A DNA stretch of 64,000 nt from Arthrobacter_B sp038069765 (GTDB lineage: Bacteria > Actinomycetota > Actinomycetes > Actinomycetales > Micrococcaceae), in NCBI RefSeq assembly GCF_038069765.1, contig NZ_JBBPFS010000002.1:496001-560000 (forward strand), written 5' to 3'. Under the pieces are notes generated by a model, which saw only the letters and a program-made list of their open reading frames with translations, had not been told where the DNA came from and did no database searches. A program made the translations under genes and the position numbers. Below are positions 35,357 to 43,860 of this stretch, piece by piece. Each line of letters opens with the position of its first letter. Position 1 is the stretch's first letter.

Positions 35357-36339
35357 ACCTGGTTCCGTTCGTGGTGGGGATGTTCCTCCAGCGGAGGCAT
35401 GGGCTGCCAGGATCCATCGTGCAGGATCCTGCGGCTTTCACGCCAACCGCGCCAGAGGCTTGCCGCACCGGAGATGCGGTGCTCGACTGCGAGGAGCCGG
35501 AGGACTTCCTTGGCAGCCGTGAGCAGGGTGCCCAGGGCAAACCCCGCCCGGTGATACCTGCCGTGCGCGAGCAGGTACTGAGCCGTGTGGCCGCGGTTGC
35601 GCATGGAGTAGAAGCGGCTAAGGTCGCTGGAGTCGTTCAGGTGGCGGATGCCGAGGTCGATCTGCTTCTGCGGCCGGATCTTCTGGAGCACGAAGTCATT
35701 GACATACACCACCTCCGTCAGCTGCGAGGCGAGCCAGCCGTAAATCTCGTCGTCGCCGTTGATGAAGTACCGCGCATCCGGCAGTCCGATCCGGCGGACA
35801 AGGTCCGCAGAGATCAGCATGCCTTCGAAACAGCCCACATTCGTAGCGAAAACGGGGGAGTCCCGGAACACGTTGCCTTGGACGGGAAGGTGGATGCCCA
35901 GGAAGGGCCGGAAGCGGTGCTGCCAGAAGAACGGACGGCCGGCGTCGTCGAGCCGCCGCCCGTGAATGCACTCGTAGGTGCCGGTCCACTTTGCGAGGGC
36001 CGCCACGGCACCCGGGAGGATGACGACGTCGTCATCCATCACCCACAGCCAGGAGGCGCCCTCGGCCAGGGCGCGTTCCACGCCGGCGGCGAATCCGCCG
36101 GCCCCGCCGGCGTTGACCGGCAGGCGCAGGTTGACCACGGGCACGGGAAGCCGGGAGGCGGCGTCGGCGATCGTTTCCTGCGTGTCGTCGGTGCTGGCGT
36201 TGTCCACCACGATGATCCGCTCCGGAGCCGGGTCGAGTGCGGTCACCGACTCCAGCAGCCCCCGCAGGTACCGGGACCGGTTGAACGTGGTGATGACAAG
36301 TGTCAGTGCGGCGCCCGGCCCGGCGGCTGAAGTGCTCAT
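35353..36339 (-). CDS. Family 2 glycosyltransferase (GlfT1-like)
   Basis: 328-aa GT-A glycosyltransferase. LTLVITTFNRSRYLRGLLES opens the nucleotide-binding fold, VDNASTDDT and NAGGAGGFAAGVERAL follow, and the metal-binding acidic motif is VMDDDVVILPG (about residues 98-108). The probable catalytic acidic cluster is YFINGDDEIYG. The GGAGGF motif and the C-terminal MRNRGHTAQYLL region resemble galactofuranosyl/rhamnosyl transferases such as mycobacterial GlfT1. The ATG at 36339 shares its first base with the stop of the preceding gene. No transmembrane helix is evident. Expected role: assembly of a cell-wall or capsular polysaccharide on a lipid carrier. Confidence 0.78.
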   Translation of the reverse strand: MSTSAAGPGAALTLVITTFNRSRYLRGLLESVTALDPAPERIIVVDNASTDDTQETIADAASRLPVPVVNLRLPVNAGGAGGFAAGVERALAEGASWLWVMDDDVVILPGAVAALAKWTGTYECIHGRRLDDAGRPFFWQHRFRPFLGIHLPVQGNVFRDSPVFATNVGCFEGMLISADLVRRIGLPDARYFINGDDEIYGWLASQLTEVVYVNDFVLQKIRPQKQIDLGIRHLNDSSDLSRFYSMRNRGHTAQYLLAHGRYHRAGFALGTLLTAAKEVLRLLAVEHRISGAASLWRGWRESRRILHDGSWQPMPPLEEHPHHERNQV

Positions 36340-37238
36340 CAGAACCCGAAGTCCGACGGCGGTCCGAACCGGCGTCCGCGCATGCCGGCAGCGTAGGCGC
36401 GCAGCCATGACGCAAAGCCGCGCAGGTCGCGGGTCCTGGCGAAGTGGACCGGGTAGCCCACGGCGTCGGCGGCGAAGGAGCGCAGGCGCTTGTATTTCCA
36501 GGTCAGGTGCCCGCGGTTGCGGTAGAAGTAGAACTGCTTGAAGGCGTTTTCCGGAACCAGCACGTGCAGCCGTTCACCGGCCACCTGCTGTACTTCGCCC
36601 CACGCCGCGGGATGCGTCAGGGCAACGGAGGTGACCGTGCCGAAACGCACACCGGCCCGGCGCAGGCGGATCATGAAGTCTGTTTCATCACCCCGGATGA
36701 ACAGGCGGAGGTCCGGCAGCCCCACCCGGAAGAAAACATCCGCGCGGATCAGCGCACCGTTGAAAAAGTGCCCGACGTCCGGGATGAAGCCCAGCTTTTC
36801 CACCTCCGCGCGGTCATGCGTGAGCTTGCCGTTGAGGCGGAAGTGGAAGGACAGCGTGTCGGGGTGCCCGGGGGCAACCACCAGGGGAAGGACCACATCC
36901 ATCTCGTGTTCCCGCGCAGCCTCCAGCAGCGCCGCCAGGCACTTCGGATCCTCCGGATGGGCGTCGTCGTCCATGATCCAGATCCAGTCCGCACCGGAAG
37001 CCATGGCCGAGAGAATGGCCAGCGAGAAACCGCCGGCACCGCCCAGATTGGTGTTGGAGCGGATGTACGTGACGGGCGCAGCGGACGACTCGGCGATATC
37101 CTGAACCGGAGTGTTCCCTGAATCCACCAAGGAAACTGACGTAATGTTGCCGGTCTGGGCAGCCAACGAGCCCAGGAGCACGGCAACGTCATCGGGACGG
37201 TCGAAGGTTACTGCTGCTACGGCCACTGAGTCCGGCAA
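36339..37238 (-). CDS. Family 2 glycosyltransferase (GlfT-like)
   Basis: 299-aa GT-A glycosyltransferase, distantly related to the next gene product. VAVAAVTFDRPDDVAVLLGS forms the first strand-helix, NLGGAGGFSLAILSAM matches the NxGGAGG signature, and the acidic motifs are WIMDDDAHPEDP (about residues 88-99) and IRGDETDFMIR. The C-terminus has FYFYRNRGHLTWKYKR, shared with its neighbour. It starts at TTG with AAAGGA upstream and is the first gene of the minus-strand operon, divergent from the dehydratase at 37396. Confidence 0.78.
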   Translation of the reverse strand: MPDSVAVAAVTFDRPDDVAVLLGSLAAQTGNITSVSLVDSGNTPVQDIAESSAAPVTYIRSNTNLGGAGGFSLAILSAMASGADWIWIMDDDAHPEDPKCLAALLEAAREHEMDVVLPLVVAPGHPDTLSFHFRLNGKLTHDRAEVEKLGFIPDVGHFFNGALIRADVFFRVGLPDLRLFIRGDETDFMIRLRRAGVRFGTVTSVALTHPAAWGEVQQVAGERLHVLVPENAFKQFYFYRNRGHLTWKYKRLRSFAADAVGYPVHFARTRDLRGFASWLRAYAAGMRGRRFGPPSDFGF

Positions 37239-37395
37239 AATGATCCTTTCGAGGCAACCCGGATGAGCGGCACAAGCCGAACGGAGAAGGGTGTGCAGTT
37301 AGAATGCTGATGAGTTTCCAGTCTATTACACCGGAATCTTCCGAACCGTGTTGCAACCACCGAGAAGAGAACCGGGGAATTACCCGTTGAGGATT

Positions 37396-39300
37396 ATGAG
37401 GCAGACAAGCACGGACGAGCGCGGTCCTTCCCGCGACGAAAAACCTGCGCTGTGGCTGTGGTCCCAGTACGTTTTGGACTCGCTGGCATGGATAGTGGCC
37501 ATAGTCCTGGCACTGGTCCTGCGCTACGAGCTCACAGTGGACCAGATCAACCCCGGCGGCGTGGCCGTCTTCTGCGGGGCCGCCGTGCTGGTGCAGCTGA
37601 TCGTCGGCTATTCCTTCGCGCTGTACCGCGGCAGATACAGCTTCGGCAGCTTCCACGAGATGCGCCTGCTGGCAATCGTCACGCTGGTTGTCGCCGCCAT
37701 CCTCGTCATGGTCAGCGCACTCTTCGGCCTGACCATCGACATTCCCCGCAGCACCGGGATGATCGCCTTCCCGTTCGCCTGCCTGTTCATGGCCGCCATC
37801 CGCTACCTCAAGCGCATGTACGTCGAGGGCAAGGCCCGGCCGGGCGACGAAGCCCAGCGGACCCTGGTGTACGGCGCCGGCTTCCTGGGCAGCTCCCTGG
37901 TTACGCGCATGATGAAAGACCCTGAATCCCCGTACTACCCGGTGGGACTGATCGACGACGACCCGGCCAAGAAACACCTGCGCCTGGCCACCGTGCCGGT
38001 GCTGGGCCGGCTCGAGGACCTGCGCGAGATCGTGCAGCGCACGCGCGCCACCGTCCTGGTCATCGCGATCGCCGACGTCGAAGCCCGCCAGGTGCGTGAA
38101 GTCACCGACCACGCCGACGGACTGAACCTGAGGGTGCTGGTCCTGCCTCCGCTGAAGGACATGCTGAGCAAGGGTGCGGGAGCCGGCCTGACCGACTTCC
38201 GCGAGGTGGCGGTGGAGGACCTGATCGGCCGGCGCCCCGTGGACATCCACGTGGAGGAAGTTGCCGGCTACCTGACCGGCCGCAAGGTGCTGGTCACCGG
38301 TGCCGGCGGCTCCATCGGATCGGAACTCTGCCGGCAGATCACCGCCTTCGATCCCGCCGAGCTGATCATGGTGGACCGTGACGAGACCGGCCTGCAGCTG
38401 ACCCAGCTCTCCATCACCGGCCACGGGCTGCTCAACGGCAAGGACACCGTCCTGGCCGACATCAGGGACTCCGCGGCCCTGGAGGAGATCTTCGCCGAGC
38501 GCCGCCCCGACGTCGTGTTCCATGCCGCCGCGCTCAAGCACGTCTCCCTGCTGGAGCAGTACCCGCAGGAAGCCTGGAAGACGAATGTGCTGGGCACGGC
38601 GAATGTGCTGCGCGCCGCGAAGAAGGCCAACGTCAAGTACTTCGTGAACATCTCCACCGACAAGGCGGCGAACCCCACCACCGTGCTGGGCCACTCCAAG
38701 CGTGTAGCCGAGAAGCTCACCGCCTGGATGGCCGGAAGCACCGGAGAACGCTATGTCTCGGTCCGTTTCGGAAATGTCATCGGCAGCCGCGGCTCCATGC
38801 TGCCGCTGTTCACCGAACAGATCCGCCAGGGCGGTCCGCTGACCGTGACCGACCCGGAGGTTACCCGCTTCTTCATGACCATTCCCGAGGCCTGCCAGCT
38901 GGTCATCCAGGCCGGCGCGATCGGCCGCGGCGGCGAAGTGCTGATCCTGGACATGGGTGAACCGGTGAAGATCCTGGATGTGGCCCGGCGGATGATCGAT
39001 ATGTCCGGCAAGGACATCGAAATCGTGTTCACCGGGCTGAGGCAGGGCGAAAAACTGCATGAAATCCTGGTGGGCACGGGGGAAGACGATTCACGTCCGC
39101 TGCACCCGAAGATTTCCCACACGGCAGTGGACGAGCTCAACCCCTCGGACCTGCGGTTCGAGGACTGGCTGCACAAGTGCGGCGTCGATTCCCACGGCGA
39201 TCTCCTGCCGCCGGTCACCGGCATCGGGGGAGCGGCACCGGGGGAGCGCGGCAACCTGCACCCGTTCAACGGCGGAGCTGCTGAACGGCGGACAGGCTGA
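37396..39300 (+). CDS. Membrane nucleoside-diphosphate-sugar 4,6-dehydratase (CapD/PglF type)
   Basis: 634-aa polysaccharide-biosynthesis protein. Four N-terminal transmembrane helices (about residues 10-130) are followed by a CoA-binding-like Rossmann domain (RTLVYGAGFLGSSLV). The catalytic extended-SDR dehydratase domain begins at KVLVTGAGGSIGSELCRQI (about 297). It contains AAALKHVSLLE, NISTDKAANPT (the TDK variant of the active site) and SKRVAEK. These enzymes usually make UDP-4-keto-6-deoxy-GlcNAc for bacillosamine, FucNAc or QuiNAc. The ATG at 37396 (TTGAGG 5 nt upstream) is preferred to a GTG at 37348. Its stop shares one base with the next gene. Confidence 0.85.
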   Translation: MRQTSTDERGPSRDEKPALWLWSQYVLDSLAWIVAIVLALVLRYELTVDQINPGGVAVFCGAAVLVQLIVGYSFALYRGRYSFGSFHEMRLLAIVTLVVAAILVMVSALFGLTIDIPRSTGMIAFPFACLFMAAIRYLKRMYVEGKARPGDEAQRTLVYGAGFLGSSLVTRMMKDPESPYYPVGLIDDDPAKKHLRLATVPVLGRLEDLREIVQRTRATVLVIAIADVEARQVREVTDHADGLNLRVLVLPPLKDMLSKGAGAGLTDFREVAVEDLIGRRPVDIHVEEVAGYLTGRKVLVTGAGGSIGSELCRQITAFDPAELIMVDRDETGLQLTQLSITGHGLLNGKDTVLADIRDSAALEEIFAERRPDVVFHAAALKHVSLLEQYPQEAWKTNVLGTANVLRAAKKANVKYFVNISTDKAANPTTVLGHSKRVAEKLTAWMAGSTGERYVSVRFGNVIGSRGSMLPLFTEQIRQGGPLTVTDPEVTRFFMTIPEACQLVIQAGAIGRGGEVLILDMGEPVKILDVARRMIDMSGKDIEIVFTGLRQGEKLHEILVGTGEDDSRPLHPKISHTAVDELNPSDLRFEDWLHKCGVDSHGDLLPPVTGIGGAAPGERGNLHPFNGGAAERRTG

Positions 39301-40298
39301 TGCTGCTGGCCCTGTGCGCGGGCGCCGCCTTCCTGGCGAGCCTGCTGCTGCCGTTCGCCTTCATTCCGCTGCTGCGCCGGCTGGGAGTCCTGGACATCCC
39401 GAATGAGCGCTCTTCCCACACCAAGGTGGTGATCCGCGGCGTCGGGGTGACCATTGCCGCCGGTGTCCTGCTGGGACTTGCGCTGTCCCTGCTGACCGGT
39501 TTGGTCAGCGTGGACCGCTCCATCGTGCTCATTGTTGCGGTGCTGATCGCGGCGGCGTCCCTGCTCGGCTGGATCGAGGACTTCCGCGGACTCTCCGTCC
39601 GGGTGCGCGCCGGCCTCCAGCTGCTCCTTGGCATCCTGGCCACCACCGCCCTGGTGTGGACCATGGAGCAGAGCTACTGGTGGGTGCCCGTAGGGGCGCT
39701 GGCCATTGCCGGCTACATTAACGTGGCCAACTTCATGGACGGCGTCAACGGCATTTCGGGACTGCACGGCATCGCCGTCGGCGTCCTGTATGCCGTCGGC
39801 GGTGTCCTCGGGGACCAGGCCTGGATGACGGTGGCCGGAGCGGTCACCGCCGCCGCCTTCGCTGCCTTCCTGCCCTGGAACCTGGGCCGCGGCTCGGTGT
39901 TCATGGGTGACGTCGGCAGCTACCTGCTGGGAGCCTCGATCGCCGGAATAGCCGTGGCCGCCTTCCTGGCCGGGGTCAACGTGGAGTACCTGCTGTTTCC
40001 GGTCCTCATCTACCTGGCCGACACCTTCTCCACACTCCTGATGCGCGTTAGCCGGGGCGAGCGCTGGTACGCAGCGCACCGCCAGCATGTGTACCAGCGG
40101 CTGACCGATGCGGGGCTGAGCCACCTGCAGTCGGCATCCGTGGTCACCGTCTGCACAGTCCTGACCGGTGCGGCCGGTCTTGTGGTTGCCGGAGCCGGCG
40201 ATGTGCTGAAGGTCGCCGTAACCCTTTTCGCACTGGCCGTCGTCGTGTTTTACCTGCTGTCGCCGCGCATTTTCGGCCGGCTGCACAGCACCGTGTGA
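39300..40298 (+). CDS. wecA: WecA-like undecaprenyl-phosphate sugar-1-phosphate transferase
   Basis: 332-aa polytopic PNPT-family transferase (about ten or eleven helices) that loads the first sugar phosphate, usually GlcNAc-1-P, onto the polyprenyl-phosphate carrier. Diagnostic loops: LGWIEDFRGLSVRVRAGLQL, the catalytic NVANFMDGVNGISGLHG (about residues 140-156), FMGDVGSYLLG and AAHRQHVYQRL. In M. tuberculosis the wecA gene occupies the same position upstream of the atp operon and starts arabinogalactan linker synthesis. Here it is coupled (1-bp overlap) to the 4,6-dehydratase, so the sugar it transfers may be a deoxyamino sugar instead. Confidence 0.87.
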   Translation: MLLALCAGAAFLASLLLPFAFIPLLRRLGVLDIPNERSSHTKVVIRGVGVTIAAGVLLGLALSLLTGLVSVDRSIVLIVAVLIAAASLLGWIEDFRGLSVRVRAGLQLLLGILATTALVWTMEQSYWWVPVGALAIAGYINVANFMDGVNGISGLHGIAVGVLYAVGGVLGDQAWMTVAGAVTAAAFAAFLPWNLGRGSVFMGDVGSYLLGASIAGIAVAAFLAGVNVEYLLFPVLIYLADTFSTLLMRVSRGERWYAAHRQHVYQRLTDAGLSHLQSASVVTVCTVLTGAAGLVVAGAGDVLKVAVTLFALAVVVFYLLSPRIFGRLHSTV

Positions 40299-40340
40299 GC
40301 CTGCATGACGCCTCGGGCCGGTGCCCACTTCTATGTGTTG

Positions 40341-40346
40341 TAGAAT
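40341..40346 (+). promoter_or_regulatory. Probable atp operon -10 element
   Basis: TAGAAT in an AT-rich island (CTATGTGTTGTAGAATTTGT) in the gap after wecA, 67 bp before the first gene of the ATP synthase operon. The -35 region is poorly conserved. Confidence 0.45.
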
Positions 40347-40413
40347 TTGTACGGTCGCGGATTCCCGCGCCGCCGCTTCCACCCGCTCCGGCCCGAAGGA
40401 TGTTCGCAAAGTT

Positions 40414-40905
40414 ATGAGCCCCGCAGACGGTGCCCTGACTGGACGTCCCGTTGCCGTATCCGGTCCCACCACCAATCCATGGCTCAGCATTTTCGGCACT
40501 TCGATGAAGTGGACGGGAATCCTGGCCGCGGCTCTCGCCGCGGCGTCCCTGGTCACTGCCGGTACCTCCGGCCTGGGCAGCGTGCTGTTCGGCTGGGGGC
40601 TGGTCATCGCCTTCAGCGGCGTGAGCCTGCTGATCGTCCATGTGGTGGGCCGCGACAATCCGCACGGCGCCATGGCCATGTTCGCTTTGATCTACATCGT
40701 CAAGGTGGTCCTGTTTGCCGCGGTGCTGCTGATGATCGGCAGGCCCGCCTGGCTGGACTCAACGTGGTTCCTGGCCAGCGCGGTGGCGACCGTCGTGGTG
40801 TGGCAGGTTGCCGAAATCCGTGGTTTCTCCCGAATCCGCTTCCAGTTGTATTACGACGACGGTCCCGGGGAAACACCATCAGTAAAAGGGGAAAAGGATG
40901 TCTGA
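40414..40905 (+). CDS. AtpI-like membrane protein of the ATP synthase operon
   Basis: 163-aa integral membrane protein with four hydrophobic segments (about residues 28-47, 52-73, 83-104 and 110-130). It sits where M. tuberculosis has Rv1303, first in the atp operon. AtpI-type proteins assist assembly of the c-ring or ion uptake, but sequence motifs alone do not prove that here. The ATG at 40414 lacks a near ribosome-binding site (GAAGGA is 13 nt away); in-frame upstream codons give an unlikely Cys-rich extension. It overlaps the next gene by 8 bp. Confidence 0.65.
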   Translation: MSPADGALTGRPVAVSGPTTNPWLSIFGTSMKWTGILAAALAAASLVTAGTSGLGSVLFGWGLVIAFSGVSLLIVHVVGRDNPHGAMAMFALIYIVKVVLFAAVLLMIGRPAWLDSTWFLASAVATVVVWQVAEIRGFSRIRFQLYYDDGPGETPSVKGEKDV

Positions 40906-41167
40906 AAAGCCTGGCTTCGACACCGAGTCCACTTACGACTCCGGCATGCGCGTCTTCAGCTACATCATTGGCGGGATCGTCGCCTGGGGTTTGGTAGGGT
41001 GGTTTTTGGACAATCTGTTCGAAACTCAGTGGTTGGTGCTAGTCGGTATTCTCTTCGGAGTTGCCGCCGGATTCTACCTGACCAAAGTGCACGGCCTGAC
41101 CGGAAGCAAACCTGCGAAAGCCAGCGTCGGCCATCCAGCCCACGACCGTGAAGAAGCCGAACAGTAA
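40898..41167 (+). CDS. AtpZ/AtpI-family small membrane protein
   Basis: 89-aa protein with two transmembrane helices (SYIIGGIVAWGLVGWFLDNL, about residues 21-40, and LVLVGILFGVAAGFYLT, about 46-62), matching the AtpZ/AtpI family that precedes atpB in many bacteria. The conserved GxxxGWFLD motif is present. The C-terminal tail is hydrophilic. It has AAAGGGGAAAAGG upstream of its ATG. Expected role: accessory factor for assembly of the Fo sector; direct evidence in actinobacteria is limited. Confidence 0.75.
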   Translation: MSEKPGFDTESTYDSGMRVFSYIIGGIVAWGLVGWFLDNLFETQWLVLVGILFGVAAGFYLTKVHGLTGSKPAKASVGHPAHDREEAEQ

Positions 41168-41246
41168 TGCCACAGATTTTAGACCGGGCAACTAGCTTTG
41201 CCCCGATTCACACGCCCGATGAAGGACACAGCAGAGAGGAAACGCG

Positions 41247-42053
41247 TTGATCGCGCTTGCACTCCCGGCCACTAATGAAGGTGGATTCGTTCCGCCGGCC
41301 ATTGACGAAATGCACCTCCCTGAGATTTTCCCGTGGGGCGCCGAGTACGGAACCGGTGTTGGCAAGCAGATGCTGCTGGTCTTCATCTCGGTCATCATCA
41401 TCGCCGTGTTCTTTATCCTTGCTTCCCGCAAGGGAAAGCTTGTACCGGGACGGCTGCAGTTCCTGGGCGAATTCGGTTACGGCTTTGTCCGTAACGGCAT
41501 CGCCAAGGATGTGATCGGCGAGAAGGACTTCCTCAAGTTTGTTCCTTTCCTCTTCGCGCTGTTCTTCTTCATCATCGTCAACAACATTTACGGAGCCATT
41601 CCGTTTATCCAGTTGCCGAGCTTCTCCCATCCGGGCGGAGCCTACCTGCTGGCCGCGATCGTCTACTTCACGTGGATCGGTATCGGCATCAAGAAGCACG
41701 GCATGAAGTACTTCGTGAAGGCCACCGTTCCCTCGGGCGTGCCGTGGTACATCCTTCCGGTCCTGGTTCCGATCGAGATCATCTCCAACTTCCTGGTCCG
41801 TCCGATCACGCACAGCCTGCGTCTGTTCGCCACCATGATGTCCGGACACCTGATCATCATGCTCGCCGGCGCCGGCATTGAATACCTCCTGGTCCTCCAG
41901 GACAACATCCTGCTCCAGGCCTCTTCGGTACTGGTACTGGGCGGCGGTATCGCCATGTACATGCTTGAAGCGCTGATCATGGTGCTCCAGGCCTACGTTT
42001 TCACCCTGCTGACCGCCATTTACATCCAGGGCGCACTGGCAGACGATCACTAA
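41247..42053 (+). CDS. atpB: ATP synthase Fo subunit a
   Basis: 268-aa polytopic subunit a, forming the proton half-channels beside the c-ring. The essential Arg is in FLVRPITHSLRLFATMMSGH (equivalent to E. coli aArg210), about residue 190. The N-terminus faces outside and includes DEMHLPEIFPWG. The start is TTG with GAGAGGA upstream; no in-frame ATG occurs before residue 27, which lies inside the conserved N-terminal block. It follows the AtpZ-like gene by 79 bp. Confidence 0.93.
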   Translation: MIALALPATNEGGFVPPAIDEMHLPEIFPWGAEYGTGVGKQMLLVFISVIIIAVFFILASRKGKLVPGRLQFLGEFGYGFVRNGIAKDVIGEKDFLKFVPFLFALFFFIIVNNIYGAIPFIQLPSFSHPGGAYLLAAIVYFTWIGIGIKKHGMKYFVKATVPSGVPWYILPVLVPIEIISNFLVRPITHSLRLFATMMSGHLIIMLAGAGIEYLLVLQDNILLQASSVLVLGGGIAMYMLEALIMVLQAYVFTLLTAIYIQGALADDH

Positions 42054-42055
42054 GC

Positions 42056-42119
42056 TTTCCCTCCAGGGAAAACCAAAACTTCCCTTCGGGGAAACCCCAA
42101 GCAACCTGCCCTCAGGGCA
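42056..42119 (+). promoter_or_regulatory. Three short stem-loops between atpB and atpE
   Basis: Three consecutive hairpins: TTTCCC-TCCA-GGGAAA (42056-42071), TTCCC-TTCG-GGGAA (42080-42093) with a C(UUCG)G tetraloop, and TGCCC-TCA-GGGCA (42107-42119). They fill most of the 85-bp spacer before atpE. They could act as mRNA-stability or processing elements that set c-subunit dosage; this is inference. Confidence 0.6.
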
Positions 42120-42138
42120 TCTTGAAAGGAAAATGAAC

Positions 42139-42351
42139 ATGGAAATCTCGGGTAGCCTCAACGCAATCGGCTATGGCCTCTCCGCTATCGGCGGCGCCAT
42201 CGGTGTGGGCCTTGTCTTCTTCGCCTACATCAGCGGCGTTGCACGCCAGCCGGAGGCACAGCGCGTCCTCCAGCCGATCGCCTTCCTGGGTCTGGCACTG
42301 ACCGAAGCACTCGCTATCCTTGGTCTGGTTCTCGCGTTCATTGTTGGCTAA
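42139..42351 (+). CDS. atpE: ATP synthase Fo subunit c
   Basis: 70-aa proteolipid with two transmembrane helices joined by the polar loop RQPEAQ. The ion-binding carboxylate is the Glu in LGLALTEALAILGLVL (helix 2). Glycine-rich helix 1 (GYGLSAIGGAIGVGLVFF) packs the ring. It should be the diarylquinoline-target subunit in mycobacterial terms. The ATG at 42139 is chosen over the ATG at 42133 because GAAAGGA (42124-42130) is 8 nt from the former and only 2 nt from the latter. Confidence 0.94.
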   Translation: MEISGSLNAIGYGLSAIGGAIGVGLVFFAYISGVARQPEAQRVLQPIAFLGLALTEALAILGLVLAFIVG

Positions 42352-42393
42352 TCCCAGCCGACCGACCAACCAAGCAGATAGGACGGGTGAATT

Positions 42394-42942
42394 ATGGATC
42401 AGGTAGTTCTGTTGGCAGCCTCTGAAGGCGCCAACCCCCTGATTCCCAACGTCTGGGAAATCCTGGTGACGGGAATCAGTTTCGCCATACTGATGTTCAT
42501 CGTCGTCAAGTTTGTGGTGCCGGCCTTCGAGAAGACGTACGCAGAGCGCACGGAAGCCATCGAAGGCAACATCGCGAAGGCCGAAAAGGCCCAGGCCGAG
42601 GCCAGCGCAGCGCTGGACGAGTACAAGGCACAGCTTTCCGATGCCCGCGCAGAAGCTAACACCATCCGTGAAGAAGCACGCGCCGAAGGCGCCCAGATCC
42701 TCGCGGAACTGAAGGCCAAGGCAGCTGCGGAATCCGCACGGATCACCGAGCAGGCACAGGTGCAGATCGCCGCAGAGCGGCAGGCGGCCGTTACGTCGCT
42801 CCGCGCTGAGGTAGGCACGCTGGCTACCGAGCTGGCCGGACGCATCATCGGCGAAACGCTCGAGGATGACGCCCGCGCTGCACGCGTGGTTGACCGTTTC
42901 CTTGGGGAACTGGAAAACGAGAACGCAGGTGCAGCTAGGTAA
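42394..42942 (+). CDS. atpF: ATP synthase Fo subunit b
   Basis: 182-aa peripheral-stalk subunit. One transmembrane helix (ILVTGISFAILMFIVVKFVV, about residues 24-43) is followed by a long Ala/Glu/Lys/Arg-rich amphipathic helix (about 50-165) that dimerises. A hydrophilic tail contacts delta. It is a separate b subunit followed by a separate delta, unlike the mycobacterial arrangement with a fused b-delta protein. Its TAA overlaps the atpH start by one base. Confidence 0.93.
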   Translation: MDQVVLLAASEGANPLIPNVWEILVTGISFAILMFIVVKFVVPAFEKTYAERTEAIEGNIAKAEKAQAEASAALDEYKAQLSDARAEANTIREEARAEGAQILAELKAKAAAESARITEQAQVQIAAERQAAVTSLRAEVGTLATELAGRIIGETLEDDARAARVVDRFLGELENENAGAAR

Positions 42943-43757
42943 TGGCAGGAGTATCGAGCGAATCACTGGCCATGGCATATGAGCACCTGGAAGCCAAGCT
43001 TCCGTTTGCTTCGCTGTCACTGGCAGAGGAACTCTTTGGAATCCTGGGCGTTCTCGACAGCAGCGCCGGTATCCGGCGTGCGCTGACCGACCCCGCCCGT
43101 CAAAGTGATGACAAGGCGGCGCTGGTTTCACAGCTGGTACGCGGCAAGGTTTCGGCTGACGCTGAAGCCATTGTGGCTGATCTGGTCTCCTCGCGTTGGC
43201 GGTCTCCGCGTGACTTGGGTGATGCGCTCGAGGAACTGGCTGCCACTGTTGTTTCAGCAACGGCCGAAAACAGGGGATCGGGCCTTGCCGGCCTCGACGC
43301 CCTGGAAGACGACCTCATCCGGTTCAACCGGGCGGTAGCTTCCAGCCACGAGCTGCAGCGGGCATTGTCCGAGCCGCAGGCATCGCCTGAGGCGAAGATC
43401 CGTCTGGCAGAAGCGCTGGTGCCCGGGGCTACTCCCGAAGCACTGGTGCTGATCCGCCAGGCAGTCACGCATCCGCGTGGCCTGAAGCCCAGCGCCCTCG
43501 TGGCACGCTTCCTGGAGCTCGTCGCCGGGCGCCAGAAGCGCTGGATTGCCGAGGTTCGGGCCGCCCGTCCGTTGACCCAAGAGCAGCTTTCGCGTCTGCA
43601 GTCCTCTCTTAATGGACTCTACGGCCGTGAGTTGAAGATCAACGCCGACGTTGACCCGTCACTAATCGGCGGCGTGCGGATCGCAGTGGGAGACGAGATA
43701 CTGGATTCATCAGTAGTTTCCCGTCTGTCCGACCTCCGTCGGAAGCTCGCGGTCTAG
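42942..43757 (+). CDS. atpH: ATP synthase F1 subunit delta (with duplicated N-terminal domain)
   Basis: 271-aa delta (OSCP) subunit linking the b stalk to F1. It is about 90 residues longer than the E. coli protein. The helical N-terminal unit appears twice: RALTDPARQSDDKAALVSQL (about residue 46) and RALSEPQASPEAKIRLAEAL (about 143) have parallel patterns, each followed by a similar helical stretch. The C-terminal domain has EVRAARPLTQEQLSRL and DPSLIGGVRIAVGDEILDSS, standard for delta. The ATG overlaps atpF by one base. Confidence 0.92.
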   Translation: MAGVSSESLAMAYEHLEAKLPFASLSLAEELFGILGVLDSSAGIRRALTDPARQSDDKAALVSQLVRGKVSADAEAIVADLVSSRWRSPRDLGDALEELAATVVSATAENRGSGLAGLDALEDDLIRFNRAVASSHELQRALSEPQASPEAKIRLAEALVPGATPEALVLIRQAVTHPRGLKPSALVARFLELVAGRQKRWIAEVRAARPLTQEQLSRLQSSLNGLYGRELKINADVDPSLIGGVRIAVGDEILDSSVVSRLSDLRRKLAV

Positions 43758-43860
43758 CCGTCTTCACGGACGGTATGAGACCAGATCACGAACACTTGAG
43801 AACTAATCACGGTCATCGGCACCAAGCGATGATCACAACACAGGAGAGCAGGGACTGCAG

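Noticed and set aside
40321..40413. Upstream extension of the AtpI-like gene
   Set aside because: The in-frame extension is Cys/Arg-rich and would begin before the likely -10 element at 40341-40346.
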